A stretch of DNA of 8,562 bases from Oscillospiraceae bacterium (GCA_902803695.1 CADCQX010000208.1:1-8562); one strand, 5' to 3'; shown: positions 1 through 7,642, numbered from the stretch's first letter. Numbers and translations are program-made. The notes: generated by a model not told the origin, from the letters alone.

Positions 1-619
1 TCTGCTTAGCGATAAGATCGATAAGAAGATCTCTTCTGATGCAGATGATACCTAGACTTGATCTGTTGGAAGCTGACTTCTGAGGGTTAAAGAGCATGTC
101 CTTAACAAATCCCTCTTCGTCGAGTTCCAGGATATAAGCAGGGCTTCCGAACTTTGTGCCGTCTCTGTTATACATAACAGTAATGTCGGCATTGTTCTGC
201 TCGTGAGCCTTGATCATATCGTCGAATGTCGTATTCAATACGATGTTGCTGTTAGCGACGATAACATAAGTTGTTCTCGATGTTCTAAGGAAGTCGATGA
301 TACCTGCCATCTCCTCGTCGCCTGCGATATTTGTAGCCTCCGAGTTAACGTACGGAGGAAGGATATGGAGTCCGTCATTCTTTCTGTCCAAACTCCAAGG
401 AGCACCTGTTCCGAGGTGGTCCATCAATGACTTGTACTTGTTGTAGGTAAGTACACCGACATTCTTGATACCGGAATTAACCATGTTTGAAAGAACGAAG
501 TCGATGATCCTGTATCTTCCTGCAAATGGCATAGCAGAGAGAGCACGAGGTCCCGAGAGTTCTCCCAAGGAAATCTTTTTGTTATCGGCCAATATAAGAC
601 CCATTGCACTGGTAAACAT
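1..619 (-). CDS. glgD: GlgD, glucose-1-phosphate adenylyltransferase-like regulatory subunit (3' end missing)
   Basis: The first 206 residues are present; the gene continues past the window edge. The protein is a nucleotidyltransferase-fold homologue of GlgC and probably partners GlgC to raise or tune ADP-glucose formation in the cytoplasm. The family resemblance is clear in GRYRIIDFVLSNMVNSGI (residues 34-51), WSLDRKNDGLHILPPY (75-90) and the FGSPAY segment (157-162). It is not a normal catalytic enzyme: the glycine-rich nucleotide loop GGxGxRL is replaced by ADNKKISLGEL (11-21), and the metal-site SGDH is replaced by VANSNI (121-126). That degeneracy is the known hallmark of Firmicutes GlgD. 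The start is ATG at 619, with the purine-rich SD GGGAG about 9 bases upstream, directly after the glgC stop, 19 bases between genes. It is the third gene of the glgBCD operon. An intact but distant GlgC paralogue is the only alternative, and the lost motifs argue against it. Confidence 0.93.
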   Translation of the reverse strand, partial: MFTSAMGLILADNKKISLGELSGPRALSAMPFAGRYRIIDFVLSNMVNSGIKNVGVLTYNKYKSLMDHLGTGAPWSLDRKNDGLHILPPYVNSEATNIAGDEEMAGIIDFLRTSRTTYVIVANSNIVLNTTFDDMIKAHEQNNADITVMYNRDGTKFGSPAYILELDEEGFVKDMLFNPQKSASNRSSLGIICIRRDLLIDLIAKQ

Positions 620-638
620 AAATCTTTACTCCCTCCCC

Positions 639-1898
639 TTATACTCTGAACGTGCTGGCGATTACATTCTGATCTTCAGGTACTTCGAGATCCGAATCTA
701 CCATTGAATTTCCAGGAATGACCGCGCCGTCTTTAATTACAAGGCCTCTCTCGAAAACGACAATGCCTTCCGAGCAGATCTTGTGATTGGTGTAAGGTCC
801 CTCACCGTCAACGTTGGCACCTGCCTTAACGTTCTCGCCGATGACTGTTCCGAAATCCACGATGCAGCGCTCGATATGAGCACCTGCCTTAACGACGACA
901 CCCGGAAGGAGAACACAGTCTTTGACGACCGCACCTTTTTCGATAAGGACGGAATCAGAAAGGACTGAATGAGCAACTGTTCCGTATACTCGGCAACCAT
1001 CTGTCATAGCGGAGTCTGTTACCTTGGCATCAGGTCCGATGAAGTGTGAAGGCTTGATCGGGTTACGGCTGTAAATACGCCAAGCTCTGTCAACGAGGTT
1101 GATCTCTTCAGGCTTATCGAGGATATCCATGTTGGTCTCCCAAAGTGAAGCGATGGTTCCGACGTCCTTCCAATAACCTGAGAAGCGGTAAGCGAAGAGC
1201 TTGCTGCCCTGGTTCAGAAGCTTAGGGACGATGTTCTTACCGAAGTCGTTATTTGATTCAGGATCATTCTCGTCTTCGATAAGAGCCTTACGGAGAACCT
1301 GCCAGTTGAAGATATAAACGCCCATTGAAGCAAGGTTGCTCTCAGGCTTAGCAGGCTTTTCAACGAACTCAGTGATGGAGTCGTCTTCTCTTGTATTAAG
1401 GATACCGAATCTGGAAGCTTCCTCCCACGGTACTTCGTAAACTGCAAGAGTAGCATCAGCTTCATTCTCGATATGAGCCTTGAGCATAGCTGCGTAATTC
1501 ATCTTGTAGATATGGTCACCTGAAAGGATCAGTACGTACTTCGGATTAAAGTCATCAACGAAGTCCATATTCTGGAAGATAGCGTTAGCGGTGCCCTTGT
1601 ACCAGTCATAACTTCCTGATTTCTGATACGGAGGAAGGATATACGCTCCGCAGTTGTTACGATCGAGGTCCCACGGATGTCCGTTACCTACGTATGTATT
1701 GAGAGCCAGCGGCATGTACTGTGAAAGTACACCTACTCTCTCAATTCCTGAATTTACACAATTTGACAATGGAAAATCAATGATCCTGTATCTGCTTCCG
1801 AACGGAACAGCAGGCTTTGCGATCTTTTTGGTCAAGACACCGAGTCTGGAACCCTGTCCACCTGCAAGTATCATTGCTACGGTTTCAGCTTTTGCCAT
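639..1898 (-). CDS. glgC: GlgC, glucose-1-phosphate adenylyltransferase (ADP-glucose pyrophosphorylase)
   Basis: This enzyme makes ADP-glucose and pyrophosphate from ATP and glucose-1-phosphate, the committed step of bacterial glycogen synthesis in the cytoplasm. At 419 residues it has the usual family length. The N-terminal nucleotidyltransferase domain carries the glycine-rich loop GGQGSRL (13-19) followed by the AKPAVPFG segment, [11 protein letters not shown] (97-107), the metal-site Asp in SGDHIY (D128), the glucose-phosphate-binding Lys in EFVEKP (K181), SMGVYIFN (191-198) and YWKDVGT (242-248). From about residue 290 the protein becomes a left-handed beta-helix of hexapeptide repeats (for example [20 protein letters not shown]), the usual C-terminal domain. 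ATG at 1898 is preceded by AGGAGG at 8 bases; the SD lies in the 19-base gap after glgB. The position that is often GGKYRIID in relatives reads GSRYRIID here, a conservative change near the allosteric region whose effect is unknown. All catalytic residues I can check are present. Confidence 0.97.
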   Translation of the reverse strand: MAKAETVAMILAGGQGSRLGVLTKKIAKPAVPFGSRYRIIDFPLSNCVNSGIERVGVLSQYMPLALNTYVGNGHPWDLDRNNCGAYILPPYQKSGSYDWYKGTANAIFQNMDFVDDFNPKYVLILSGDHIYKMNYAAMLKAHIENEADATLAVYEVPWEEASRFGILNTREDDSITEFVEKPAKPESNLASMGVYIFNWQVLRKALIEDENDPESNNDFGKNIVPKLLNQGSKLFAYRFSGYWKDVGTIASLWETNMDILDKPEEINLVDRAWRIYSRNPIKPSHFIGPDAKVTDSAMTDGCRVYGTVAHSVLSDSVLIEKGAVVKDCVLLPGVVVKAGAHIERCIVDFGTVIGENVKAGANVDGEGPYTNHKICSEGIVVFERGLVIKDGAVIPGNSMVDSDLEVPEDQNVIASTFRV

Positions 1899-1917
1899 TA
1901 GTCATACCTCCTATACT

Positions 1918-2094
1918 TCATTTCTTCTCGTTAGCTGTTTTCTTTTTTGTTGCCGTCTTCTTAACGGGTTTCTTTGCTTCTTTTTTGGAAGCTGTTGTCT
2001 TCTTCGCCGAGGCAGTCTTCTTAGCTGTTGAAGCCTTCTTAGCTGCAGGTTTCTTCGCTGCCGGCTTCTTAACTGCTTTCCTCTTCGGCTTATC
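1918..2094 (-). other. Histone H1-like Lys/Ala-rich tail encoded at the 3' end of glgB
   Basis: The last 58 codons of glgB encode a low-complexity basic tail with 24 Lys, 1 Arg and 13 Ala, only two acidic Glu plus the first Asp, and several Pro, Ser and Thr. Its units resemble KKPAAKKPAAKK, AKKTASAKKTT and KKPVKKTATKKK, like the C-terminal tails of eukaryotic histone H1 and of bacterial HU or H1-like proteins. It begins right after the GIYFMRV strand that closes the branching enzyme fold, so the catalytic core is complete without it. The frame is open to a TGA stop and the tail is followed at once by the glgC SD. It is probably disordered in solution. Role unknown: binding of polyanions such as nucleic acid or phosphorylated glycogen, or surface anchoring, are guesses. 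Confidence 0.85.
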
Positions 2095-3969
2095 CACTCT
2101 CATGAAGTAGATACCCGCGAGAGGCGGAAGATTGATCTCAATATGATACGGCAATCCGTTATACGGTTCGTCAATAGTTTCCACACATCCGTTCGGATCT
2201 GTCCTGGTCGGATAACCGCTTCCTCCGAAGCCCATGTCATCCGTGTTGAGGATGATCTTATAAGTTCCCTTCTCATATACCGGGATCTTATAATTCTCCA
2301 GAGGCTGCGGAACCATATTAAGTGCAACGTAGATATCGTTGTCTTCCTTACGCGGAGATGTTCTCTTGTAGATGAAGACATTGTTCTTGATATCGTTGAT
2401 ATCTATCCATCCGAATCCGCTCCATGTGTGATCATCGAGCCAGAACTGAGGATATTTGATGTAGGTCTCATTAAGTCTGGAGCAGAACTCCTGCAGGAGT
2501 CTATGTGATTCATAATCCAGCATAAACCACTCAAGTTCCTCATAGAATCTCCACTCGATAAACTGACCGAACTCAGCACCCATGAAGTTGAGCTTAGCGC
2601 CCGGATGGCTCATCTGATAGAGGAACAGGAGTCTTAGGTTAGCGAACTTACGCCAGATATCTCCCGGCATCTTATCGATAAGGGAGAACTTACCATGAAC
2701 TACTTCGTCATGCGAAAGAGACAATACAAAGTTCTCGCTGAATGCATAATCCATGGAGAAACAGAACTGATCATGATGCCAATCCCTCGCATAAGAATCC
2801 GTGGAAAAATAATCCAGCGTGTCATGCATCCATCCCATGTTCCACTTATGCGTAAATCCGAGACCGCCGTCCTCAACAGGATGCGAGATCTTAGGATATG
2901 CAGTGGACTCCTCAGCGATCATCATAACGTGAGGATACTTGTATCTCATCGTACCGTTGAGCTTTTTAAAGAATTCGATTACCTCGAGGTTCTCCTTGCC
3001 ACCGTACTTATTCGGGAGATACTGAGTCCTTCCGTAGTCTCTGTAGAGCATGGAACTTACCGCGTCTATACGAAGTCCGTCCGCATGGAATTCATCGACC
3101 CAGAAGATGGCATTGGAGATAAGGAAAGATACGACCTCGTTCTTCGAGTAATCGAAAACGTAGGTTCCCCACTCTCTGTGCTCTCCGATTCTCGGATCGC
3201 TATATTCGTAGCAAGGCGTTCCGTCAAATCTGACAAGGCCTTCCATATTCTTCGGGAAATGAGCAGGTACCCAGTCAAGGATGACTCCGATACCGTTCTG
3301 GTGAAGGACATCCACCATATACTTAAAGTCTGCAGGCGTTCCGAATCTGCTCGTAACACCATAATAACCCGTTACCTGATAACCCCAGGATGCATCGAGA
3401 GGATGCTCCATGATCGGCATCAGTTCAACATGGGTATAGTGCATCTTTCTGCAGTAATCGGAAAGATCGATGGCGAGTTCCCTATAAGAGAAGAAATTAC
3501 CGTCCGGATGTCTTCTCCATGAACCTAAGTGAACTTCGTAGATATTGACCGGCTGCGGATCGAGAGCATTCTTCCTCTTCTTGCAGTAATCGCCGTCATG
3601 CCATTTGTAGTCGTTAAAATCATAAAGGATCGACGCGTTATTCGGCCTTGTCTCAAAGTGCCTTGCAAACGGATCGACCTTCTCATAAACCTTGGAATCC
3701 GCACCGAGAACACGATACTTATATCTGTCCCACTGTGCTGCTCCGACTATCTTACATTCCCAGATACCCGTGTCGCCCAGGCGGTACATCGGGTTCTCGT
3801 CACTTGACCAATCGTTGAATTCTCCAATAACGCTGACACCCTTGGCATTAGGTGCCCATACTCTGAACAGATAACCTGCATCGCCGTTGTCATCCTTAAA
3901 AGGACGAGATCCGAGCAGGTTATAAGACATATAATCCTCCCCTCGATTAAACAAATAAGCTTGTTCCAT
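1918..3969 (-). CDS. glgB: GlgB, 1,4-alpha-glucan branching enzyme (GH13) with Lys/Ala-rich C-terminal tail
   Basis: GlgB cuts alpha-1,4 glucan chains and rejoins them through alpha-1,6 links, branching glycogen. The protein has 683 residues. A CBM48-type domain covers about residues 30-115 (YLFRVWAPNAKGVSVIGEFNDW region). The GH13 barrel follows, with DWVPAHFP (232-239), GLRIDAV with nucleophile D302, IAEEST with acid/base E353, and LSHDEV with D421. A beta-rich C-terminal domain ends near 625. It lacks the extra N-terminal module of the E. coli type. Residues 626-683 form a basic tail not expected in the family (described separately). I choose ATG at 3969 because GGAGG lies 6 bases upstream and because YLFxxGxxYxxYxxLG, near residues 6-20, is the conserved family N-terminus. 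A TTG at 3972 would be too close to the SD, and an internal ATG at 3930 has its own strong SD. It is the first gene of the operon and is followed by glgC after 19 bases. Confidence 0.97.
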   Translation of the reverse strand: MEQAYLFNRGEDYMSYNLLGSRPFKDDNGDAGYLFRVWAPNAKGVSVIGEFNDWSSDENPMYRLGDTGIWECKIVGAAQWDRYKYRVLGADSKVYEKVDPFARHFETRPNNASILYDFNDYKWHDGDYCKKRKNALDPQPVNIYEVHLGSWRRHPDGNFFSYRELAIDLSDYCRKMHYTHVELMPIMEHPLDASWGYQVTGYYGVTSRFGTPADFKYMVDVLHQNGIGVILDWVPAHFPKNMEGLVRFDGTPCYEYSDPRIGEHREWGTYVFDYSKNEVVSFLISNAIFWVDEFHADGLRIDAVSSMLYRDYGRTQYLPNKYGGKENLEVIEFFKKLNGTMRYKYPHVMMIAEESTAYPKISHPVEDGGLGFTHKWNMGWMHDTLDYFSTDSYARDWHHDQFCFSMDYAFSENFVLSLSHDEVVHGKFSLIDKMPGDIWRKFANLRLLFLYQMSHPGAKLNFMGAEFGQFIEWRFYEELEWFMLDYESHRLLQEFCSRLNETYIKYPQFWLDDHTWSGFGWIDINDIKNNVFIYKRTSPRKEDNDIYVALNMVPQPLENYKIPVYEKGTYKIILNTDDMGFGGSGYPTRTDPNGCVETIDEPYNGLPYHIEINLPPLAGIYFMRVDKPKRKAVKKPAAKKPAAKKASTAKKTASAKKTTASKKEAKKPVKKTATKKKTANEKK
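3936..3942 (-). promoter_or_regulatory. Strong internal ribosome binding site within the 5' end of glgB
   Basis: The minus strand reads GGGGAGG here, 5 bases before an in-frame ATG at 3930 (residue 14 of GlgB, MSYNLLG). It is at least as strong as the SD for the upstream ATG at 3969. Translation from it would give a 670-residue form lacking the conserved AYLFNRGEDY peptide. It may be a real second start or a coincidence of the Gly-Glu-Asp codons. Confidence 0.45.
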
Positions 3970-3989
3970 CAAAGACCTCCAATATATTT

Positions 3990-4016
3990 CTCATTAAGTT
4001 ATTATACCTTAATGAG
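3990..4016. promoter_or_regulatory. Perfect 9-9-9 inverted repeat over the glg promoter -10 box (candidate operator)
   Basis: The arms CTCATTAAG (3990-3998) and CTTAATGAG (4008-4016) are exact reverse complements separated by 9 bases. On the minus strand the spacer contains the TATAAT -10 box, and the left arm covers the expected transcription start near 3994. A repressor bound here would block RNA polymerase directly, so this is most simply read as the operator of the glgBCD operon. The cognate regulator is not in the window and its family cannot be told from the site. A terminator role is unlikely because one arm lies upstream of the transcript start and no T-run follows. Confidence 0.6.
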
Positions 4017-4029
4017 GCCACCCTTTCCA
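4001..4029 (-). promoter_or_regulatory. Predicted sigma-A promoter of the glgBCD operon
   Basis: On the minus strand the -35 box is TGGAAA (4029-4024, 4 of 6 matches to TTGACA), then a 17-base spacer, then a perfect -10 TATAAT (4006-4001). The expected start near 3994 gives a 5' leader of about 25 bases that carries the glgB SD GGAGG. The weak -35 and perfect -10 suit a regulated promoter, in line with the palindrome over the -10 box. Confidence 0.72.
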
Positions 4030-4159
4030 CCAAAAATTACAAAAAACGCAACTTTTGAGGCCGCCTTTTTGTGCAAGATTTACATAACGTTTTGCTTATT
4101 TATAAAATTCCTTTGACCGCTCGAAAACACTCCCTTTTTGTCCTCTATTGGCAAGAAAA

Positions 4160-4203
4160 AGACACGAAAAAGAGGAGCCCGTTATTTCCGGTACTCCCCT
4201 TCT
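4160..4203 (-). terminator. Rho-independent terminator after the ABC permease gene
   Basis: In the transcript sense, arms AGAAGGGGAG (4203-4194) and CTCCTCTTTT (4177-4168) pair over 10 bases with two G-U pairs. The stem continues after a small internal loop with CCG/CGG around a GAAATAA loop. A T-rich stretch follows, partly used up by the stem. It starts 29 bases after the permease stop and separates the ABC operon from the glg promoter. The sequence between here and 4029 is AT-rich and shows no gene. Confidence 0.7.
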
Positions 4204-4232
4204 CTTTTATCTTTTTCGAAAAATATCAGAGG

Positions 4233-6878
4233 TTACTCAACATTCTTCAAAGCCTCATCCATAGGGACTTTCTTGATCCTCCTGAAATCAAGGAGAACCA
4301 CCAAAAGATAACCGATGAATACGAAGACTATCATCTTTACCATCGAGATGCCTGATACATAGAATTCATACCAGCCGCTCATGCTCTGAAGGATCGCTTC
4401 CCAGGCAAGGGTTATAAGCCCGATTCCGAGAGCCATTCCAATAAACTCGATCAAGATAAAGACTATCGTAGTTCCGACTATGTAAAGCGATGCTATCTCG
4501 CTATTCTTATAGCCCAGGATCTTGACCATCGAGATGGAGTTCTCGCTCTTGTCTATGATGACCTTCGTAAGAAGGAATGTAAGAACAGCCGCGAGGATCA
4601 CGCATACCACCTGGAAGTAAAACATGGAATTACCCATGGAATGATCCAGCTGATCCACAGTCTTCATGATGTCTTCTATCGTAATGACCTTGGCGATGTA
4701 TTTGTCGTCAATATCATTGATCCGTTCATTGGAGAAGAAACCGGAGAACTCGTTTTCTTCACGATCGAATTTCTCATTGAAGTCCCCGGCCGGCATAAAT
4801 ACTGCCAGTGTCAGATACTTATCTTCGATCGCTCCGACCTTGAACTTATAGGAGACCTTCTCAAATCTGGCATTAAGTTCGAACTCATCACCGACCTTAA
4901 TTCCGTACTTTTGAGCCAAAGGCTTGGTTATCATTACTTCTCCGGAAGCAAGATCCTTCATAGGCACATAGGAAGAACCGTCGGCTATTCCGTATACGGA
5001 TACATCTTCATTGATGTTCTTGTTTTCGATACGGAGCGATTCCAGAGAGAACTTCTCCGAACTTACCGAAGTTACGATCTCATTATCATCCTCATCCGTA
5101 GTGGATTTCAGAAGAGTCTGATAATCGCAGACGATCATGCCTTCAGCACCGTCTTTTATCTTGTTGATCGTGTCCGGAGCTCCGATCGCGAACGCCATAA
5201 GGAACATGATGAATATAACGCCCAGTGCCATTACCAGATAACTGGAGACATTCTGGAATATGATCCTCAATCTGAACCTCTTGAAGAACGACCAGCGCGG
5301 AAGCCTCATCGCGTTCTTGCGCTTGGTCTTCTTAAGATCCTTACGAAGGAACTCCAGAGGAGTAAATCGAAGCTTATAAGTAATGACGATAAGATTTACA
5401 AAGAACATTATCGCGAACGGAATAAGCGTTGTCTTATAAAGAGCAGTCAGATTCCATACCACTTCAAAAGTCGGAAGACTGTAGCTGTTATAGTACATCG
5501 AAGCAACGACATCCTTAAACACCGTATAACCCAGTATGTTTCCAACAGCGGAAGCAATAAGAGTGATCACTACCGGAACCAGGATATAGTGTCTTATAAG
5601 TTCGCCTCTGGTGTAGCCGGAAGCTCTCAAAGTTCCGATAACCTTGGACTCCTTTGCGATCGTGCTGCTTATAGTAACCCCGAATATGAATGCTATGACC
5701 ACCATGAAGATATCCATGAATACGCCAACCATTCCCAGATCCTTCGAGAAATCGTCTGTCGCGAAATTTATAGCCTGATTAAGATACGAAGGAAGGTAGT
5801 CCTCGAGCTTATTATCATCAGCCAGAACCTGAGTAATGACAACTTTGAGAAACCTCTCGGACAGTTCATTTTCCTTTTCTTCGGATTCAGGTCTGGTATC
5901 ATACCTCCAGGCATATGAATACCTGAGATTATCTTCATTTGTCATCTCTTCGAAAAGTTCCGGAACCACCACACCTACATCAAACTTGATGGCGTCAAAC
6001 ATGGTATCGGAATTATTCTCATACAGTGTCGAATAATTCGGCAGAGCGATAAAAGCGGTTATCTTAAGATCTTTTCCGCCGATATTAATCGTATCTCCTA
6101 TCTTAAGGCCCGCATTATCAGCATGCATCCTGTCGATTGCTATGCTGTTTGTATCAGTCGGAAGTGTTCCTTCGAAAACACTGGGAGTGTTGATCTCATC
6201 CTGAAGCTTAAACACCCTGATCTTGCTTTCTTCGCCTTCACTTAGATCAGCAAAGAAATTCTCATATATCCTGATCCCCTTTACCGCTTCATTATCCTTA
6301 TCAAGCTCATATTTGTCGCTTGCTTTTTTATACTCTTTTTCTACTTCCTTACTTACTTCATCCAGCGCTTCGTTATAAGCTTCGTCATAAGCATCTTTGT
6401 ATTCTTTTTCGTATTCTTCAGAAGCCTTGGCTTCTTCTATGGAATCACTGATAAGATCCTTGATCTGATCCTCTGTCATATCAAGATCCTTAACATTTTC
6501 ACGGACCTGTTTCCCGATCTCTTCATTAAAAGCTTCGTCGAATTCCTTATTGAATTCTTCATCGAACTTATCATCCAGTTCTTTTTTGCCTTCAGTCTTA
6601 AAGTATTCGAGGATATCTGCCTGTTTACCGCTTTCCAAACCCTTGATGAGTTCTTCACTCGCAGGCTTTTCAAGCTCAAAATTACCGTCTTCCCTCTTAT
6701 ATTTCTCTATACCCTCATCAGCTGCCTGAAGCATGGATCCGTTTGCTACATACATACCGGATACGGATCCGATGATCGCAACGAGAAAGATGAATACAAC
6801 AAGGTACTTTTTCCACTCACCGAGAAACTCCCTCGGAAGTCTTTTGATAAGCGGATTTCTGATCTTTTTTCCAGCCAT
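4233..6878 (-). CDS. FtsX-family ABC transporter permease, two fused MacB-like units
   Basis: This 881-residue membrane protein should form the channel of an ABC exporter or mechanotransmission complex driven by the ATPase just upstream. I see eight likely membrane helices, near 25-45, 384-403, 430-452, 484-502, 545-568, 752-771, 799-822 and 848-863. Each half has one helix, a large outer domain (50-380 and 569-750) and three more helices, as in MacB or LolC, so the protein reads as two such units in tandem. FtsX-type cytoplasmic motifs follow the second helix of each half (IGTLRASGYTRGEL near 414-427 and VKILGYKNSEI near 785-795). The first outer domain opens with an acidic helical insert (about 90-199). 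The start is ATG at 6878, with AGGTG 6 bases upstream; GTG at 6887 overlaps that SD and is less likely. It follows the ATPase stop by 12 bases. The substrate is unknown; lipid, peptide or drug efflux and cell-envelope signalling are all possible. Confidence 0.9.
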   Translation of the reverse strand: MAGKKIRNPLIKRLPREFLGEWKKYLVVFIFLVAIIGSVSGMYVANGSMLQAADEGIEKYKREDGNFELEKPASEELIKGLESGKQADILEYFKTEGKKELDDKFDEEFNKEFDEAFNEEIGKQVRENVKDLDMTEDQIKDLISDSIEEAKASEEYEKEYKDAYDEAYNEALDEVSKEVEKEYKKASDKYELDKDNEAVKGIRIYENFFADLSEGEESKIRVFKLQDEINTPSVFEGTLPTDTNSIAIDRMHADNAGLKIGDTINIGGKDLKITAFIALPNYSTLYENNSDTMFDAIKFDVGVVVPELFEEMTNEDNLRYSYAWRYDTRPESEEKENELSERFLKVVITQVLADDNKLEDYLPSYLNQAINFATDDFSKDLGMVGVFMDIFMVVIAFIFGVTISSTIAKESKVIGTLRASGYTRGELIRHYILVPVVITLIASAVGNILGYTVFKDVVASMYYNSYSLPTFEVVWNLTALYKTTLIPFAIMFFVNLIVITYKLRFTPLEFLRKDLKKTKRKNAMRLPRWSFFKRFRLRIIFQNVSSYLVMALGVIFIMFLMAFAIGAPDTINKIKDGAEGMIVCDYQTLLKSTTDEDDNEIVTSVSSEKFSLESLRIENKNINEDVSVYGIADGSSYVPMKDLASGEVMITKPLAQKYGIKVGDEFELNARFEKVSYKFKVGAIEDKYLTLAVFMPAGDFNEKFDREENEFSGFFSNERINDIDDKYIAKVITIEDIMKTVDQLDHSMGNSMFYFQVVCVILAAVLTFLLTKVIIDKSENSISMVKILGYKNSEIASLYIVGTTIVFILIEFIGMALGIGLITLAWEAILQSMSGWYEFYVSGISMVKMIVFVFIGYLLVVLLDFRRIKKVPMDEALKNVE
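6282..6611 (-). other. Acidic, quasi-repetitive helical segment in the permease outer domain
   Basis: Codons 90-199 of the permease encode a highly charged stretch with short imperfect repeats built on E/D-x-x-F/Y spacing, such as FDEEFNKEFDEAFNEE and KEYKDAYDEAYNEALDE. It is rich in Glu, Asp, Lys and aromatic residues, poor in Pro and Gly, and predicted by eye to be long amphipathic helix or coiled coil. It lies between the first membrane helix and the more typical globular outer domain, so it faces outside the cell. Such a segment could form a stalk or bind a partner or metal ions, but no function can be read from it. Confidence 0.7.
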
Positions 6879-6890
6879 CTTCTTCACCTC

Positions 6891-7601
6891 TTACCAATCA
6901 AGATCAACCGCGCTTATCTTGTTATCGTTCATGATATTCTTACGGACCTTACCGTCACGAAGTTTGATGGTATGATCCGCCATATCCTGGATCGCATTGT
7001 TGTGAGTTACCATGATGACCGTATTACCGTATTTCTGGTTAACATCCTCAATGAGCTTCAATATCTCCTTGGATGTGTTGTAATCCAGAGCACCCGTCGG
7101 TTCGTCACAAAGAAGGATATCCGGATTTTTAACGATAGCTCGTCCGATGGATGTTCTTTGCTGCTGACCGCCAGACAGCTGATTAGGAAGCTTATATCTG
7201 TGATCCCACAAACCAAGAGTATTAAGAAGCTCATCGATATCAAGAGGATCATCGGATAGATAAGCACCAACCTCAATATTCTCCTTGACGTTAAGATTCG
7301 GGATCAGATTGTAAAGCTGAAATACATAACCCAGGTGCTTTCTTCGATACATCGTCAGCGCCTTCTCGTTCATATCGCGAAGCTTATCTCCCGCTATCGA
7401 TATATAACCGTCATCTGCGCTGTCGATACCGCCGATGATATTGAGCAAAGTGGATTTACCTGAACCTGACGGGCCGAGCAAAACGCAGAATTCGCCTTTT
7501 GCCACCGTGAAATCCATTCCCCTCAATACTTCCTGCCTGCTGTCACCTTCTCCAAATGCTTTGTATACGTTACTTACTGTAAGAAATGTCTCTTTAACCA
7601 T
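6891..7601 (-). CDS. ABC transporter ATP-binding protein, LolD/MacB type
   Basis: This 236-residue cytoplasmic ATPase powers the FtsX-type permease encoded 12 bases downstream. All nucleotide-binding motifs are intact: Walker A GPSGSGKS (43-50), Q-loop Q95 in GYVFQLYNLIPNLN, signature LSGGQQQR (142-149), Walker B ILLCDEP with D166 and E167, D-loop ALD (171-173) and switch His H200 in MVTHN. The YNLIPNLNVKENIE stretch after the Q-loop is typical of the LolD/MacB/FtsE branch. I place the start at ATG 7601 because AAAGGGG lies 8 bases before it. An in-frame ATG at 7622 would add seven residues, lacks an SD and lies inside the palindrome at the presumed transcription start. It is the first gene of a two-gene operon with its own promoter; expression is probably repressor-controlled, judged from the palindromes there. 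Confidence 0.95.
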   Translation of the reverse strand: MVKETFLTVSNVYKAFGEGDSRQEVLRGMDFTVAKGEFCVLLGPSGSGKSTLLNIIGGIDSADDGYISIAGDKLRDMNEKALTMYRRKHLGYVFQLYNLIPNLNVKENIEVGAYLSDDPLDIDELLNTLGLWDHRYKLPNQLSGGQQQRTSIGRAIVKNPDILLCDEPTGALDYNTSKEILKLIEDVNQKYGNTVIMVTHNNAIQDMADHTIKLRDGKVRKNIMNDNKISAVDLDW

Positions 7602-7619
7602 AACATATGCCCCTTTCTT

Positions 7620-7641
7620 CATATGAATAACTATTCATATG
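7620..7641. promoter_or_regulatory. Perfect 22-bp palindrome at the ABC operon transcription start (candidate operator)
   Basis: Arms CATATGAATA (7620-7629) and TATTCATATG (7632-7641) are exact reverse complements around a 2-base centre. The site starts directly after the -10 box and spans the expected transcription start near 7636. Its length, tight spacing and position are typical of sites for TetR-like dimeric repressors, which often control FtsX-type ABC operons. No regulator gene is present in the window, so the family assignment is inference. Confidence 0.65.
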
Positions 7642-7642
7642 T

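Noticed and set aside
1817..2110. A plus-strand open frame giving a very hydrophobic Phe/Leu/Ala-rich peptide
   Set aside because: It is the complement of the AAG- and GCA-rich codons of the GlgB tail, so the apparent membrane protein is an artefact.
2695..3522. A 275-codon open frame on the plus strand inside glgB
   Set aside because: It lies antisense to the conserved GH13 catalytic region, has no convincing start signal and encodes no recognisable protein.
4081..4100. ATAACGTTTT-like sequence considered as a CcpA cre site upstream of glgB
   Set aside because: Only the ACG core fits; the outer TG and CA positions of the cre consensus do not match on either strand.
4071..4355. A plus-strand 94-codon open frame starting in the gap before glgB
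   Set aside because: No SD or family match is visible, and it runs through the terminator hairpin and into the 3' end of the permease gene.
4641..5918. A 425-codon open frame on the plus strand inside the permease gene
   Set aside because: It is fully antisense to a gene with clear FtsX features, its product shows no recognisable domain, and the long frame follows from the codon use of the permease.
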